Below, one piece after another: positions 10,092-21,234 of a stretch of DNA of 64,000 bases. Every line of letters begins with the position of its first letter. Within the stretch, counting starts at the first letter, position 1. The translations under genes and the position numbers were made by a program. The notes below the pieces were generated by a model. It was not told the DNA's origin and did no database searches. It saw nothing but the letters and a program-made list of their open reading frames with translations. Source of the stretch: Orychophragmus violaceus (taxonomy: Eukaryota > Streptophyta > Magnoliopsida > Brassicales > Brassicaceae); the NCBI GenBank assembly GCA_030180135.1, contig CM058230.1:15191082-15255081 (forward strand), in the 5' to 3' direction.

Positions 10092-12531
10092 ATGATTTCT
10101 TATTTCTTCTTCTTTGTTTCCCTTATATTCCAGACTCTTGCTTTATCTACTCTCCAAAGGGATGCTCTTTTAGAGTTCAAAAACGAGTTCCCGATTGTTG
10201 TCCCTGACCCAGACCCAGAAGCGCCACAAGTCAATGGATATTTAAGTTCATGGAACGAGAGCAGTAATCATTGTACTTGGGAAGGTGTCACATGCGATGG
10301 TAAATCTGGCAAGGTGACATCACTCGTCCTTGATTCCTTCACTCTCAACGCTTCTTTAAAATCAAACACTAGTCTTTCTAAACTCCAATATCTTCGTGAG
10401 CTAACCCTTACCTATTGCGAACTTAGAGGTGAGATTCCTTCTTCACTAGCAAACCTTTCTCATCTCACAAATCTTGACCTTTCTGGTAATCACTTTGTTG
10501 GTAAAATTCCGGTGTCCATTAGCAACCTTTTTCATCTCACAGATCTTGATCTTTCTCATAATTACTTGGTAGGTGAAATTCCGCCTTCAGTGAGCAACCT
10601 GTCTCGTCTCACATATCTTGTGCTTGATGAAAATCACTTGGTTGGTGAGATTCCACCTTCAATTGGTAACCTAAACCAACTAATATCCCTGAGCCTTCGC
10701 AAAAAAAAACAACTTGAGTGGTAATATTCCTATTTCATTTGCCAGTTTAACCAAGTTGTCCAATCTAGACCTTTTTCAAAACCAGTTCACCGGTGGAGAT
10801 TTCCCTCGTATACTACCAAATTTAACCAGCTTGCAATACTTATCCCTTGGTTATAATCACTTCAAATCCAGATTTCCATCCAACATGAGTGGACTCCACA
10901 ATTTAGTGCTATTCTATGTGGAAGAAAACTCTTTTGTCGGTAATTTCCCTACATCCTTGTTCACGATTCCTTCGTTAACAAGGGTTTTTCTGACGAAAAA
11001 CCAATTAAAAGGACCTTTAGAGTTTGCCAATATATCTTCATCTTCTAAGTTAAAGCACATGTACCTTGCTTCTAATAATTTCTACGGACCAATCCCAGAT
11101 TTAATATCTAGATTTCCCAATCTCTCGTTTTTGGATCTTAGCCATAACAGTTTCACTGGTCCAATCCCTAAATCTATATGCAAATTAGCCTCCCTATTTT
11201 CTCTTGATCTCTCCTACAATAAGTTGGAAGGACAAGTACCTGGTTTCTTATGGAGACTACATTCGTTAACGCTGTCTCATAATTCTTTTAGTAGTCTCCG
11301 CGAACCTATGGATGTTGATGTCGATGGAACTCACTATGATCTTGGTTCAAATTCACTCCAAGGACTATTTCCTCAATGGGTTTGTAAGTTTACATCATTG
11401 GAGTTGTTAGATCTGTCCAACAACCATCTCATTGGCTCCATTCCTCAATGTTTGAAGAATTCCACTCTCTCTCTTGAAACATTAAATCTAGGAAACAACA
11501 ACTTCGGTGGAATTCTCCCAGATATCTTTATGAATGCCACCCGTTTACAATCATTAGACGTTAGCCACAACCAATTGGTGGGGAAGATTCCAAAATCTTT
11601 GATTTATACTAATCTGGAATTTCTGAACCTGAAAGGAAACAAGATCAAGGACACGTTTCCATGGTGGTTGCAATCTTTGATATGGTTTCGGGTTCTTCTG
11701 CTTGGATCAAATGAATTTTATGGTCCAATTTGTAGCCCCTCTACTTCCTTCGGGTTTTCAACTCTACGGGTCATCGACATATCACATAATAGCTTCAATG
11801 GAACGTTGCCACCAGATTATTTTGCCAGATGGCTTGAAATGTATTCGGTATGGATGGATGAAAAAGAATTGGAAATGCATGCTAACGATGGTAACCGAGA
11901 CTGGCTATACATGGAAGACAAAGATTCGATGGATATGATGTATAAAGGATCAGAGATGAGGTTTCCAAAAATTCTTCTAGCTTACAAAGCCATCGACTTT
12001 TCTGGAAATAAATTCACAGGACACATCCCTAAATCAATTGGCATGTTGACAGAATTGCATCATCTCAACCTGTCAGGTAATGCATTCACAGGCAATATCC
12101 CATCATCCTTGGCAAATATAACAAATCTCGAGGCTCTAGACCTCTCTCGCAATAAGCTTTCAGGTCAAATTCCCCGTGATCTTGGCAACCTCTCCTTCTT
12201 GTCATACATGGACTTCTCCCACAACGTTCTCGAAGGTCCAGTGCCACGAAGCACACAGTTTCAAAGGCAAAATTGTTCTTCATTCGAGGACAACCTCAAA
12301 CTTTATGGTCTCGAGGAAATCTGTGAAGAAATTCATGTTCCAGTTGCAACATCACAACAACCCGAGGACTTTTCGTGTGAGACGGAACAAGTATTGAACT
12401 GGAAAGCAGCAGCAATAGCCTATGGACCTGGTGTGTTCTGCGGATTGGTGATCGGACATATCTTTGCTTCACAAAAACACAAATGGTTCATGAAAAAGTT
12501 CCACCGAAACAAGCCTACCTCTCCTCTCTAA
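10092..12531 (+). pseudogene. LRR receptor-like protein with one homopolymer frameshift
   Basis: Family role: a plasma-membrane receptor-like protein (extracellular LRRs, no kinase) in immunity or development. The ATG at 10092 gives a signal peptide (MISYFFFFVSLIFQTLALS). The N-terminal cap follows, with an HCTWEGVTC motif at about residues 57-65, then about 20 LRRs of the LxxLxLSxNxxxGxIP type, an island around 11,860-11,960, four more LRRs, a C-terminal Cys cap, a membrane helix near 12,405-12,470 and a short basic tail. The frame changes by one base at a run of nine A at 10701-10709. The downstream 605 codons are otherwise open. This may be a real lesion or a homopolymer sequence error; if it is an error, the gene is intact. 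Confidence 0.85.
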
Positions 12532-13330
12532 GCATTTAGGAAGTGTGTTCTGCGATATCTAGTTGGTCAAGTGTTGTGTTTGTAATTTTCTATTTACGAT
12601 TTTCTAATAAAAGATTGTTGGTGTAAGTGTAACTGTAATGATCTCATCATCTTGTTGTCGAGAAATTTGCATCATTTATCACTTTTATAACCCCTTTATA
12701 TACTCGCATGTATTATTGATAGAACTGTTATTTCTAAATGTTGGTCTGCATTTACTTATCTGAGAAATTGGAACTCAACCCTCTTGTAGACTTTCATCAG
12801 GACACAGAAAAGTGTTTTGGATCCATACACAAGAACACATTATATATAAATATTATCCAAACGAGTTCTACATCGAATTAAAATATTTAAGACTTGACTT
12901 TATAACATCTAAGAAAAGCATATAATATAACATTATTGTTTTACATAAAGGTAAGAAGAATCTATGATGCACAGGTACTTCTAAATGCATGCCGTCCCCG
13001 CACCGGAAATGTTTCGGAAACTCCGAAACTTGGGAATAGCTCGAAAACTTTTTCGAAAAAGATAAGATATAAAAACTGATCAAAAAACAGAAAATGAGAT
13101 TTTAGAACATTTTTTATACGGCCGAGTTTCAAAAATGATGTATTAGGTAATACTAAACCATCTACTTTGTTATGTTGAAATTTAAAAGTGATTTTTTATA
13201 ATTATATGTATAGGTATATTTTTATATATATTTCTTAACGTATCTCCGCCGTATCCGTATCTATAATTTTTTACTTTGCCGTTTTCTGTCCCCGCTTTCG
13301 TACCCGTTTTTGTACCCATACCCATATTAA
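12532..13330. other. Intergenic spacer
   Basis: The 3' flank of the receptor-like protein gene, followed by AT-rich DNA. From 12,970 to 13,330 a region with CCCCGCACCGG on the left and CCCCGCTTTCG plus a TACCCGT/TACCCAT run on the right may be a degenerate DNA transposon. TIRs and a TSD could not be established. Confidence 0.3.
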
Positions 13331-13339
13331 TGCTACATT

Positions 13340-13725
13340 GAAAACAACTCCGGTCATCTACTGTGATAACGTGGGGCGACGTACTTGTGTGCTAACCCGG
13401 TCTTTCATTCCCGAATGAAACACCTAGCGTTAGACTATCATTTCATACGAGATCACATACAAGCTGGAATACTTCGAGTGGCTCACGTATCTACAAAAGA
13501 CCAGCTTGCAGACGCATTAACAAAACCACTTCCGCGACCGAGATTCCGAGAGTTACTATCCAAGATTGGAGTTACCGATGTACCTCCATCTTGCCGGAGG
13601 ATGTAGATATGTTATGTTTAAGGCTAGATTAGTCTTTTGTTAATACCTAATCACCTAGACGTTACTCTATATATTGTAAACTCTTTCATTCAATAATATT
13701 CAAGTTGCCTATTCTACAGAAACCC
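13340..13725 (+). mobile_element. Copia retrotransposon remnant, RNase H end plus partial LTR
   Basis: The plus strand encodes the C-terminal end of a Ty1/Copia RNase H: VIYCDNVG in one frame near 13,360, then after a frameshift HSRMKHLALDYHFIRDHIQ and DQLADALTKPLPRPRF, ending at 13,606. About 120 bp with LTR-like character follows (starting TGTTATGTTTAAGG). No partner LTR or upstream pol was found. It is a different Copia lineage from the three elements further right. Confidence 0.8.
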
Positions 13726-13861
13726 CCTATTACTTGCCACTGGTTTTTCCAAGAGATGTGAAGTTCAACCTGCAAATAATCAGACAAACAAAAGATGTTA
13801 AAATCCGAAATGCAGATTCAAACGTTTAAACATCGAGATACATATATTAGACACAAAACTG

Positions 13862-15062
13862 TTTACTTGATAATCGGTTCTCGCTTGTACTGAAGCTCTA
13901 TGTGCCAACTCGGGCTGTCGCATAGGAAGAACCTACCAAGAAAAGAAAATCAGAATAGAACAAGAATAGGCCAGTGTTAAGCATCTAAAACTGATAAGAA
14001 AAGCAAGAAACCTCGAGTTCTTCCACGGCTCCATTGGAGAATTGTGAGACATTTGCAGTAGTAGCTTTGACTGGAGGAGAATGCTCCATTGGATTTTTCA
14101 TCTTTATTAGATATCTGCAGTGTCAATTGATTTTCAAAATCAAGACTTTCTTCAAGCTCCTCTTTCTTGACTAGGAGCTTGAGGAATGGCTATCTTCTTG
14201 TTATGGTTCAAGCAATATCTTGAACAACAATGGTGAATACTGAATACAATCAAGAATAGGGTTTGAAAAAGGGTCCCTCTCTCTCCTATCCCACATACAC
14301 CTCTCACTAGATGCATAAATTCATCTGATACAATCTCCCTCTATTTATACTATTTCCATTTACAGGTCTCACTAACTCTTCTTTTCTTATTCTTCTGCAG
14401 GTGCCAGGTCATCCTTCTCTTCTTGTTCTTCTACATATTCCAGGTCAGCACTTCCCTTTCAAGCAGTCTATCACCAGCCCATGATCGTATTAATTCTCTA
14501 TCAGAAGACACTCTGGTGGTCCTTACTGATAACAACAACATTCTCTGAACGTTTGGAACCAGACACAATATCTGGTCAGTAAGTCTACAACCGTTGGGAC
14601 TTCGGACAGTTTGCTCATCAGCATTCTGTAGAATGGAGTCCTGTGATATATCTAAGTCCTGCAATAGTAACATCAGACAGGGAAACAGAGCTCCATATTC
14701 AGATAACATCTTGTCTAAGAGATCCACTCTTAGCATTCATTCAAAATCATGAACATATTGAAAATTGCGTTAGCATGAAACTGAATGATCATAATTATTA
14801 CAGACCGGTTTGGTGAGGCTGCAATCTCTGACTTAAAAAGAAATATATCCTTATCGATCAAACAATCACCTCACTCTAAATCCAGAAATTACCTCAGGTA
14901 TAACCCAGTGGAAGTTGTGCATAGAGGAGATCTATTGAAACTCCATTAAGTTTGAACCCCATCAATGGAGCATGAGCATCAGGGACAGGGTGCAACTCGG
15001 TTACTTCATGCATTTCCGACAGCATTCTTTGTAGCTCTCCAAAGAAATCACCCTAATGACAA
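13862..15062 (-). pseudogene. Nuclear poly(A) polymerase pseudogene fragments
   Basis: Poly(A) polymerase adds mRNA poly(A) tails in the nucleus. Minus-strand block 15062-14900 encodes GDFFGELQRMLSEM, VTELHPVPDAHAPLMGFK and GVSIDLLYAQLPL, then loses frame by a small deletion. After an intron with an intact CAG acceptor, block 14669-14562 encodes DLDISQDSILQNADEQTVRS and GCRLTDQILCLVPNV. Further exon-like pieces at 14,110-14,010 (SPPVKATTANVSQFSNGAVE) and 13,940-13,870 may belong to its C-terminal region (less certain). The catalytic Asp region and most exons are missing. Retained introns show it came from a DNA copy, not a retrocopy. The DNA between 14,110 and 14,560 looks like inserted LTR-like sequence. 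Confidence 0.7.
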
Positions 15063-15207
15063 TATAAAGAAGAATATTCAGGCAGAGACACATGTGTTTA
15101 TTAGTAAAACAAAACCTATATATGTATATGTATTGACTATCCACATATATATTGACTATCCACATACATATATATATATATATATAAAATACGGTTTTAT
15201 ATTTTAA

Positions 15208-15430
15208 ACTGTAATGTAAAAATATTTTTTTACATTTGAAAACTATAATATAAAATATTATAGTTTCATATTAAATATAATGTTTTTATATTACAAGATT
15301 ACATTTTTATACTCTATTCCAATGATTCTATATAATTGTTTTTGAAAATAATTTTATTATATTTTCTATATATATATGATTAAAAATTATAAACCAAATT
15401 CTCTCAAAATATTAAGAAACGTAGATAGTG
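15208..15430. other. AT-rich spacer
   Basis: A TA-dinucleotide microsatellite (about 15,165-15,185) and long A/T tracts. No gene was seen. Confidence 0.4.
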
Positions 15431-15830
15431 AATAATGGTGTGTTAAAATAGCTCAATCAACTATAAGTTTGAAATTAAAAACTAAAGTCAACAAAACTTC
15501 AGAGTATAAATGGCGTAGTTGAAAATTTATGTTTAAAATGACTTAAACGAGAAAGTTGAGGGTTTTTAGGCAATTTTCCATTATTAAAAACGACGTCGTT
15601 TCATTGCTATAAACGGAAATTAATTTCGTCTAAACGGCCTGTTAACGAGTTTTAACTGTATGTTATCGTCGTGTTAAAACAGCTTAGTTAACTATAATTT
15701 TGGGATTAAAAACCAAAGTCAACAAAACTTCAAGGTTTAAACGGTCAATTCGAAAGTTTGTGTTTAAAATGGTTTAAACGAGAAAATTGAGTGTTTTTAA
15801 GGCAATTTTCCCAATTATTATGTTCTTAAC
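15430..15830. repeat. Inverted-orientation copies of the 2875-3260 repeat
   Basis: Two direct copies here are the reverse complement of the 2875-3260 unit; they contain GAGAAAGTTGAGGGTTTTTA, AGGCAATTTTCC and ACCAAAGTCAACAAAACTTC. Both sites show the unit twice, suggesting that a dimer, or an element with long sub-repeats, is the mobile form. Confidence 0.6.
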
Positions 15831-16720
15831 TATTATTTGTCCTTGATAAAAAACTATTATTTGTCCAATTTGTGTAGCTATAAACATCAAATGACCAATA
15901 CCAACCAATTTAGTAACTCTTTTTACTACAACTCACCAACTATAGATAAGCCTAAGATATAGTCCTGGCGTGCATTTGCAAATTATTTTGTAATGCGAAA
16001 CAAGAATTTGAATTTGTAATAAAGTGGCCAATTATATATAGTATAAAATTATTAATTTTCTTTTATATGGTATAAAATTATAAGTTACTTAGTGTGTTTT
16101 TCAATAAAGGATATTCTATTCATAACCGAAGACGAAATACATTGTTCATATACGAAAACTAAAACAAAAAACCAAAGCCTATGAAACAAAGTTAGTTAGT
16201 TTGTATATATCCAGAGAATTGAAAATAAAGAAATAATTTCCTAGAAACAAAGAAAAAACCAAACTAATATGGTATGGAGCCGGAAGAAACTAAGACGTGC
16301 GAGAATAATGAGTTTTGTTTACCATTTATAAACAAAATAATGTTCATGTTCATTCCATTGTCCACCTTATTGCAAATTATTTGAAAAAAAGAAAGAAAAG
16401 AGTTCGAGAAAAAGAGTTAATTGCATCCAATGTATCTTATTTGTAAAGTAATAGCAATCTTATATCTTTACAAATCCTCTTGCAATTATGTATATTTTTA
16501 AGTGATTTGTGGGTGTGCTATTACTAATTTAACCCTGGTCATAGTTCAAACTAAATTGAGATTGTTCAGCTTATAATCTAGTTAGTTTTAAAGTTTGTTT
16601 TTGAATTGCACTAGTTAGTTAGATTTAAATTAGATAACTCATTTAATTTGCGATTGTTAAATCGATTTTTCATTTATATTTTCAACAACGAGCTTATCAT
16701 TTAAATTGGATTCTCATTTC
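15831..16720. other. AT-rich spacer
   Basis: No ORF, RNA gene or recognisable element. Confidence 0.4.
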
Positions 16721-16724
16721 TCTC

Positions 16725-17000
16725 TGTGTGCAAGTAAATGTGTTGCGCTCGGCCGCTTTCCCGTCGATGAAGGAAGCAACTTTTCCGCCGATGAAGGGGG
16801 CCCCTTTTCGTCTGAGATTTGCCTATCTGGAAACTCTTCCGCCATTTAAATGAGAGTCCTCTTTCACTACCGTAATTTCGTCACCGATTGTAATTCAGAT
16901 TTCCGTTTTCTCTGTGTGCATGTTTATTGCAGCTTTTCCGCCGATGAAGGAAGCCCCTTTTCGTCTGAGATTTGCCTAACTGGAAGCTCTTCCGTAGCTG
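16725..17000 (+). repeat. Duplicated block upstream of F-box-like gene 1
   Basis: A block of about 60 bp containing CTTTTCCGCCGATGAAGG, CCCCTTTTCGTCTGAGATTT and CTCTTCCG occurs at about 16,787 and again at about 16,932, about 146 bp apart. Part of the flanking sequence (TCTCTGTGTGCA) is duplicated too. It is a local tandem duplication upstream of the gene and might affect expression. Confidence 0.75.
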
Positions 17001-17299
17001 TATAGGTTTTAAGATGGCGAACAGGGCAATCGTCAGAACAAGTTTCTGCCGATTGTGGATGCCAACGATTTTCAAACTATAGTTTATACAATTGCCCAAG
17101 AATCTATAATAACAACTAGCTTAATACAAGTATCTAATGTTCCTTCACCTTGTTCTGTCTAATTGCATAAGATTTAGAATCCAAATACAACTATCCATCC
17201 GTTTTTGTTTTGTCGATATATTTATAACTATCCGAAAGCCTGTACACAATGGATGTATTTTTCACCTTTGAACTATCCATCGTTTAAGGGCATATGAAC

Positions 17300-17327
17300 C
17301 GTTGCGTCTTAAAATCATCTATAAATA
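17300..17327 (+). promoter_or_regulatory. Core promoter of F-box-like gene 1
   Basis: CGTTGCG at 17300-17306, then 12 bp, then the TATA box CTATAAATA at 17319-17327, 34 bp before the ATG. The same pair at the same spacing precedes three other copies of this family in the window. Two CTATCCAT motifs lie just upstream (17191 and 17273). Confidence 0.6.
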
Positions 17328-17360
17328 TAAGTGATGCCAACCTTATTTCCCTAACTAGCC

Positions 17361-18102
17361 ATGAATACAGAAGATAACAATAATTTCGTCCCTTCTCCTC
17401 CCAGCTTCCTCGATCTGCCGGATGAAATTTGGAGATCGATTTTGGTCAAAAACGCTAGCGAAGTCGTTCGCGAGTACTACATAATTAAGGCCGTCTGCAA
17501 TACCCTCCGATATGATTCCGATCACGTGGATACCCTGTCCCAGATTGATCTTATACGAACGAGTCACAACTTTCTTGGTTTACGTCGCTTGCAACATGCT
17601 TGTCTACTTGCCAACAATCCATCAGCGGTCTTTTTAAAAGCTATCGGATTTTATGGACACAGAAGGAGTGGCCGCAGAAGAACGAGCTGACGCGCTTGTC
17701 CGCCTCAAAAACTGCGCTGTTGCTGGAATCAAACCCGCAACGTATTGCTACGAAGTCATCTGGCGTTCCATCTGCCCCCACTTGTTTTCTGATTTAACGT
17801 TCCCTCATCTGTCTCGCACTGCTATTCAGGCCCTTAGGAGGCATGTCAAAGCGTTTCAGGGAGTAAGTTATCCTCACTATACCCCCCAATATATCAGAAC
17901 CATCCGTGACTTTGTCGACATTGAACGAATTGCCACATGCCCTTGCGCTGTCCATCGTTACTGGCTTGATTTGACGAACCAAAATGTAAAAGGTCTAGGC
18001 ATGTGCGATCTCTGTTTTTGGTCTCTCGAGACTTATGTCTTCTCCGATATGATCCCTAGGACTTTTTCTAGATGGGTTGATTTAGCTGATTGGGAATATT
18101 GA
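17361..18102 (+). pseudogene. F-box-like gene 1, frameshifted and disrupted by an LTR element
   Basis: A member of a Brassicaceae F-box-like family (At2g35280/At1g67623 type, from memory). Such proteins are presumed SCF substrate adaptors, but no function is established here. Visible: a degenerate F-box (FLDLPDEIWRSILVKNASEV through DHVDTLSQIDLI), a helical middle (LKNCAVAGIKPATYCYEVI) and a Cys-rich tail (CPCAVHRYWLD, then GMCDLCFW). The frame shifts by one base near 17,652. At codon TAT (18097-18099) a Gypsy-like element is inserted, and its first bases TGA now act as the stop. The original tail continues at 37858-37905 and, after a second insertion, at 41506-41514. Confidence 0.8.
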
Positions 18103-19035
18103 TAGGTCGAGTTTTAATCCCTATACTAACTGCAAGTGCACAATAATGTCAATGTAGTACTTAGGGTATCGAATCCACAGGGACTCTGGTCAACGATAGA
18201 TTTAGAACAGAAATGATTAAACTAGGAGAAAGCAAATTGATTAGAAACTAAAAAGCGAAGCAGAAAAGTAAATCAGGCGAGTTTGTGAGCAAGAAGGCGA
18301 AGCGTTAAGTCTAGGGAGTTCTCAGGAAATCAGGAACATAAACTAATCAATCTGGGTAGTTAATTCAGATTAAGCAGTAAGAACAATCCTAGACGAAGAA
18401 CTAGCAGATATGAATCCCTACAGATCTATCAACCTATAATTCCATGAAATCCCTAATGAGAATCCCTAAACTTAACAGGTAATCTACTCAGACATAATCA
18501 TCGAAACAGAAAACATCATGAATAGAAAACCAAATATTATAAAATCAAATAAAGAACTGGGGTTCAAAATCCTCTCTCTTTCGAGATCAGGATCAGCCCC
18601 TAACTCTCTCTGAAAATAAAATAAGACTTAAGAAAAGCGTAGCCTAAACAAGTGACTAAAACCCCTAATATATAGTCTAAAACACGTCTGGGGGCCTTTT
18701 TGCAAGTCTGGGAAGTTTCTGGGCAAAAACTGTAATTTCTCCAAAATGCAGATTTTTGGGAGCATGAATTTCGTCCTGTAGTGGTGTCGACTGATGCACA
18801 TACTGCATCGACCGATGCACACACTGCATCGACCGATGCAGGGCGATTTCACAGCCAGTGAACTCTGTGAGATCTCTAAATAGTGCAGAATTGCTCCAAA
18901 TGCTCCCAAAACGTCCAATTAGGCTCTAGATGTCCTTAAACCTGTAAAACACTGAAAAGACTCCAAAACACATATAAAGACTCGATAAAAAAGACATATA
19001 CCATGGTTAAAATCCCTAAAATCCATGGTATATCA
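18100..19035 (-). repeat. 3' LTR of the Gypsy-like element
   Basis: 936 bp, TG...CA. Compared with the 29484 copy it lacks about 270 bp after 18,345 and has a few small indels and about 20 substitutions (near 2%). It contains a triple array of TCGAYYGATGCA motifs with cores at 18787, 18808 and 18829. Confidence 0.88.
18785..18842. repeat. Triple palindromic TCGAYYGATGCA array, 21-bp period
   Basis: Cores at 18787, 18808 and 18829, exactly 21 bp apart. The two right units are perfect 16-bp near-palindromes, TGCATCGACCGATGCA. Confidence 0.85.
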
Positions 19036-19757
19036 ACTCCCCCACACTTAGCTCTTGCTTGTCCTCAAGCAAGTAAAGAATCAAAGTATAAGAAAAGAGG
19101 TTTGAAAACACAGAAACTCATTTCGTCCTAGGAACTTTTGCATTCACATTCACTTAGTAAACCACTGAAAACTTCCCTACATAACTCAAGACCACAATAT
19201 ACTTCCCCCACACTTAGAAATTGTCCTAAGTAAACTCCACAATCACATTCACGCATTCAAATTCACCCTACTGACTTCTGCAAGTATTTAAGTGCGGTCT
19301 CACCTAAGGAGTATCGATCAAAGGGCACATGGACTCTTACCTTGTCAGCTCTAGACTACCATACTATCTTTCTCTGGTCCCTTTCTTCTCTTTTCCCTTC
19401 CTTAACAACTAATTTTTCCCCATTGGGTATCATTTTATTTTATTTATCAGTGTTATTCCCGTTTTGGGGTGTACTTTGGACACATTTCATGGATGCATAG
19501 GAGGTAATAGTTGTAGCTACCACTCCCAGAGACCACTTCGGAGTTACTAACTCATCCTCAGTTTATTACCTTTTTTATTACTTTATGGAAGGGGAGAAGG
19601 GAACCAAATAGGACAGGTTTACAGGCTGTGTCAGAACTAACAAAGGAATCCGACTCAAGGTATTCCAAGCCCTTAGATGAGAAAATTAAGTCAGTATTAA
19701 ATTTGAAGTCAGTAAAAGGATCCTCTGATACCTGAAGTGATGTGGGTGTTCTCAGTA
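19036..19757 (-). other. 3' internal region of the Gypsy-like element
   Basis: The polypurine tract on the minus strand is followed by non-coding DNA up to the GGTTG target duplicate (19758-19762) of Copia-1. No pol coding was seen. A second polypurine-like CCCCCACACTTAG tract (reverse) occurs at about 19,205. Confidence 0.6.
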
Positions 19758-19762
19758 GGTTG

Positions 19763-20380
19763 TGAAGGATTGTTTAGTGTTTGTCCTGGTTCAATTCTGT
19801 CAGATTAAACCCTACTAAACATATTGGATCTAGGTTCTCTTGCAGAATCATAAAGAGATCTCAGTTAATACCTTGTTTATGCAGCGGATTGATGAGGTAT
19901 TGTCAGAGATCAGTAGAACCGTCAAGGGACAGCTCCTCCAGAGGTTCACACACGCACACTTCAGGAAGATGGCTGCTAGACCAGAGAGAGGAGGGAGGCG
20001 CAGAGAGAGCTGAGAGAGAGAGCGGCTAGGTTAAGTTTTAATTATAAAACTTATGTCTAGTTCTTTTGGGCTTTTGGGCCCAAGTCCCAATCTGATTAAA
20101 TCCCTTAGATTTAATCAGGCCCTTTAATCTCTCTAAGTACAGTAAATGCCTGGCACTTTTACTGTACTTCTGCTGAACCATTCCTTTATAGTTTCCTGTT
20201 AGCTTAGGCGTGTGACCCATATGGGATCATATAATAAAGGCAATAAATCCAAGACTTATAGATCATGAGCGGACTCTAGCAAGCCATCATGACCCCCAGT
20301 ATTATATGACTTATGTCTGATCATTGACATACTCTTACTTTCTAGAGACAGTACAGAGATTACTGGACATAATTCCAACA
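19763..20380 (-). repeat. Copia-1 3' LTR
   Basis: 618 bp, starts TGAAGGATTG and ends TTCCAACA. Near-identical to 26707-27324. Followed on the right by 20381-21234, the 3' untranslated internal region, which has no real ORF. Confidence 0.92.
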
Positions 20381-21234
20381 ATCTCCCACTTGTACTGGAA
20401 TCTCTGTATTCATAATCCTTTTGTCTCAATATCTCGATTAGTCATAAGGCAAGATGAGTGTCATCCTTATAAAGCTTAATCATGTTCATCGGACTCTGAT
20501 TTGACACTGACAATCCAAACGACTCGGGACAGTCCGTTTGAGCATGGCCATGCATTTTCCAGTATTCAAATCTCCGATTGGCCTAGAGATATTCACTCCA
20601 TTTATATTGGAGGGACAAATCCCGTCTTGTTCCATCACTGCAAACTACTCACTTCATAATACACCCAAACAAGGTCCTTATAACTATCGCTTAACGACAG
20701 CGTTAGACAATGATCAAAGCGCATCAGTTCATGTGCAGTCACATGCATGCGAACTCAGGTCTAAGGACTATACTCTATAGTCGTAGTGAGAATCTCTTAT
20801 GACACAGATATAAATATCCTGAAGAGTTCTTATTATCGGGTCATGTCCGGTCGTATGTACCCCAACATACACCTATGTACTGACTTTGATGCCGTGCATC
20901 TATGACACCCTGAAACTTGGTCATAAGTCACATACTAATCTAGTCTCACGCGGTTGTTGGTGTTCCAATTTCAACAACCTTCGACTAGGGACAGGATGAT
21001 ATAAGCCATCTATCAAATATAGGGTCTCATGATCAAGCTAAATGACTTCGATGACTCAAGATCAAGTCACTTACTTCGATGACCTATAAAATGGTTTATA
21101 TCATTTTGGAACGATTATTTCATCACAGTTAAAATAATCTTGAAATAATAATTTTATTAAAACATCTAAAAAAATGTTTTACAAGAACATATCAATAACT
21201 AAATAAAGCCCTCAAACTCCCACTCAAATTTAGA

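Noticed and set aside
12970..13330. Possible hAT-type transposon
   Set aside because: GC-rich ends look suggestive, but no matching inverted repeats or 8-bp duplication could be established.
19781..20029. 82-codon ORF, nearly identical at 26725-26973
   Set aside because: It lies inside the Copia-1 LTRs. The duplication is explained by the LTR pair, and there is no domain.
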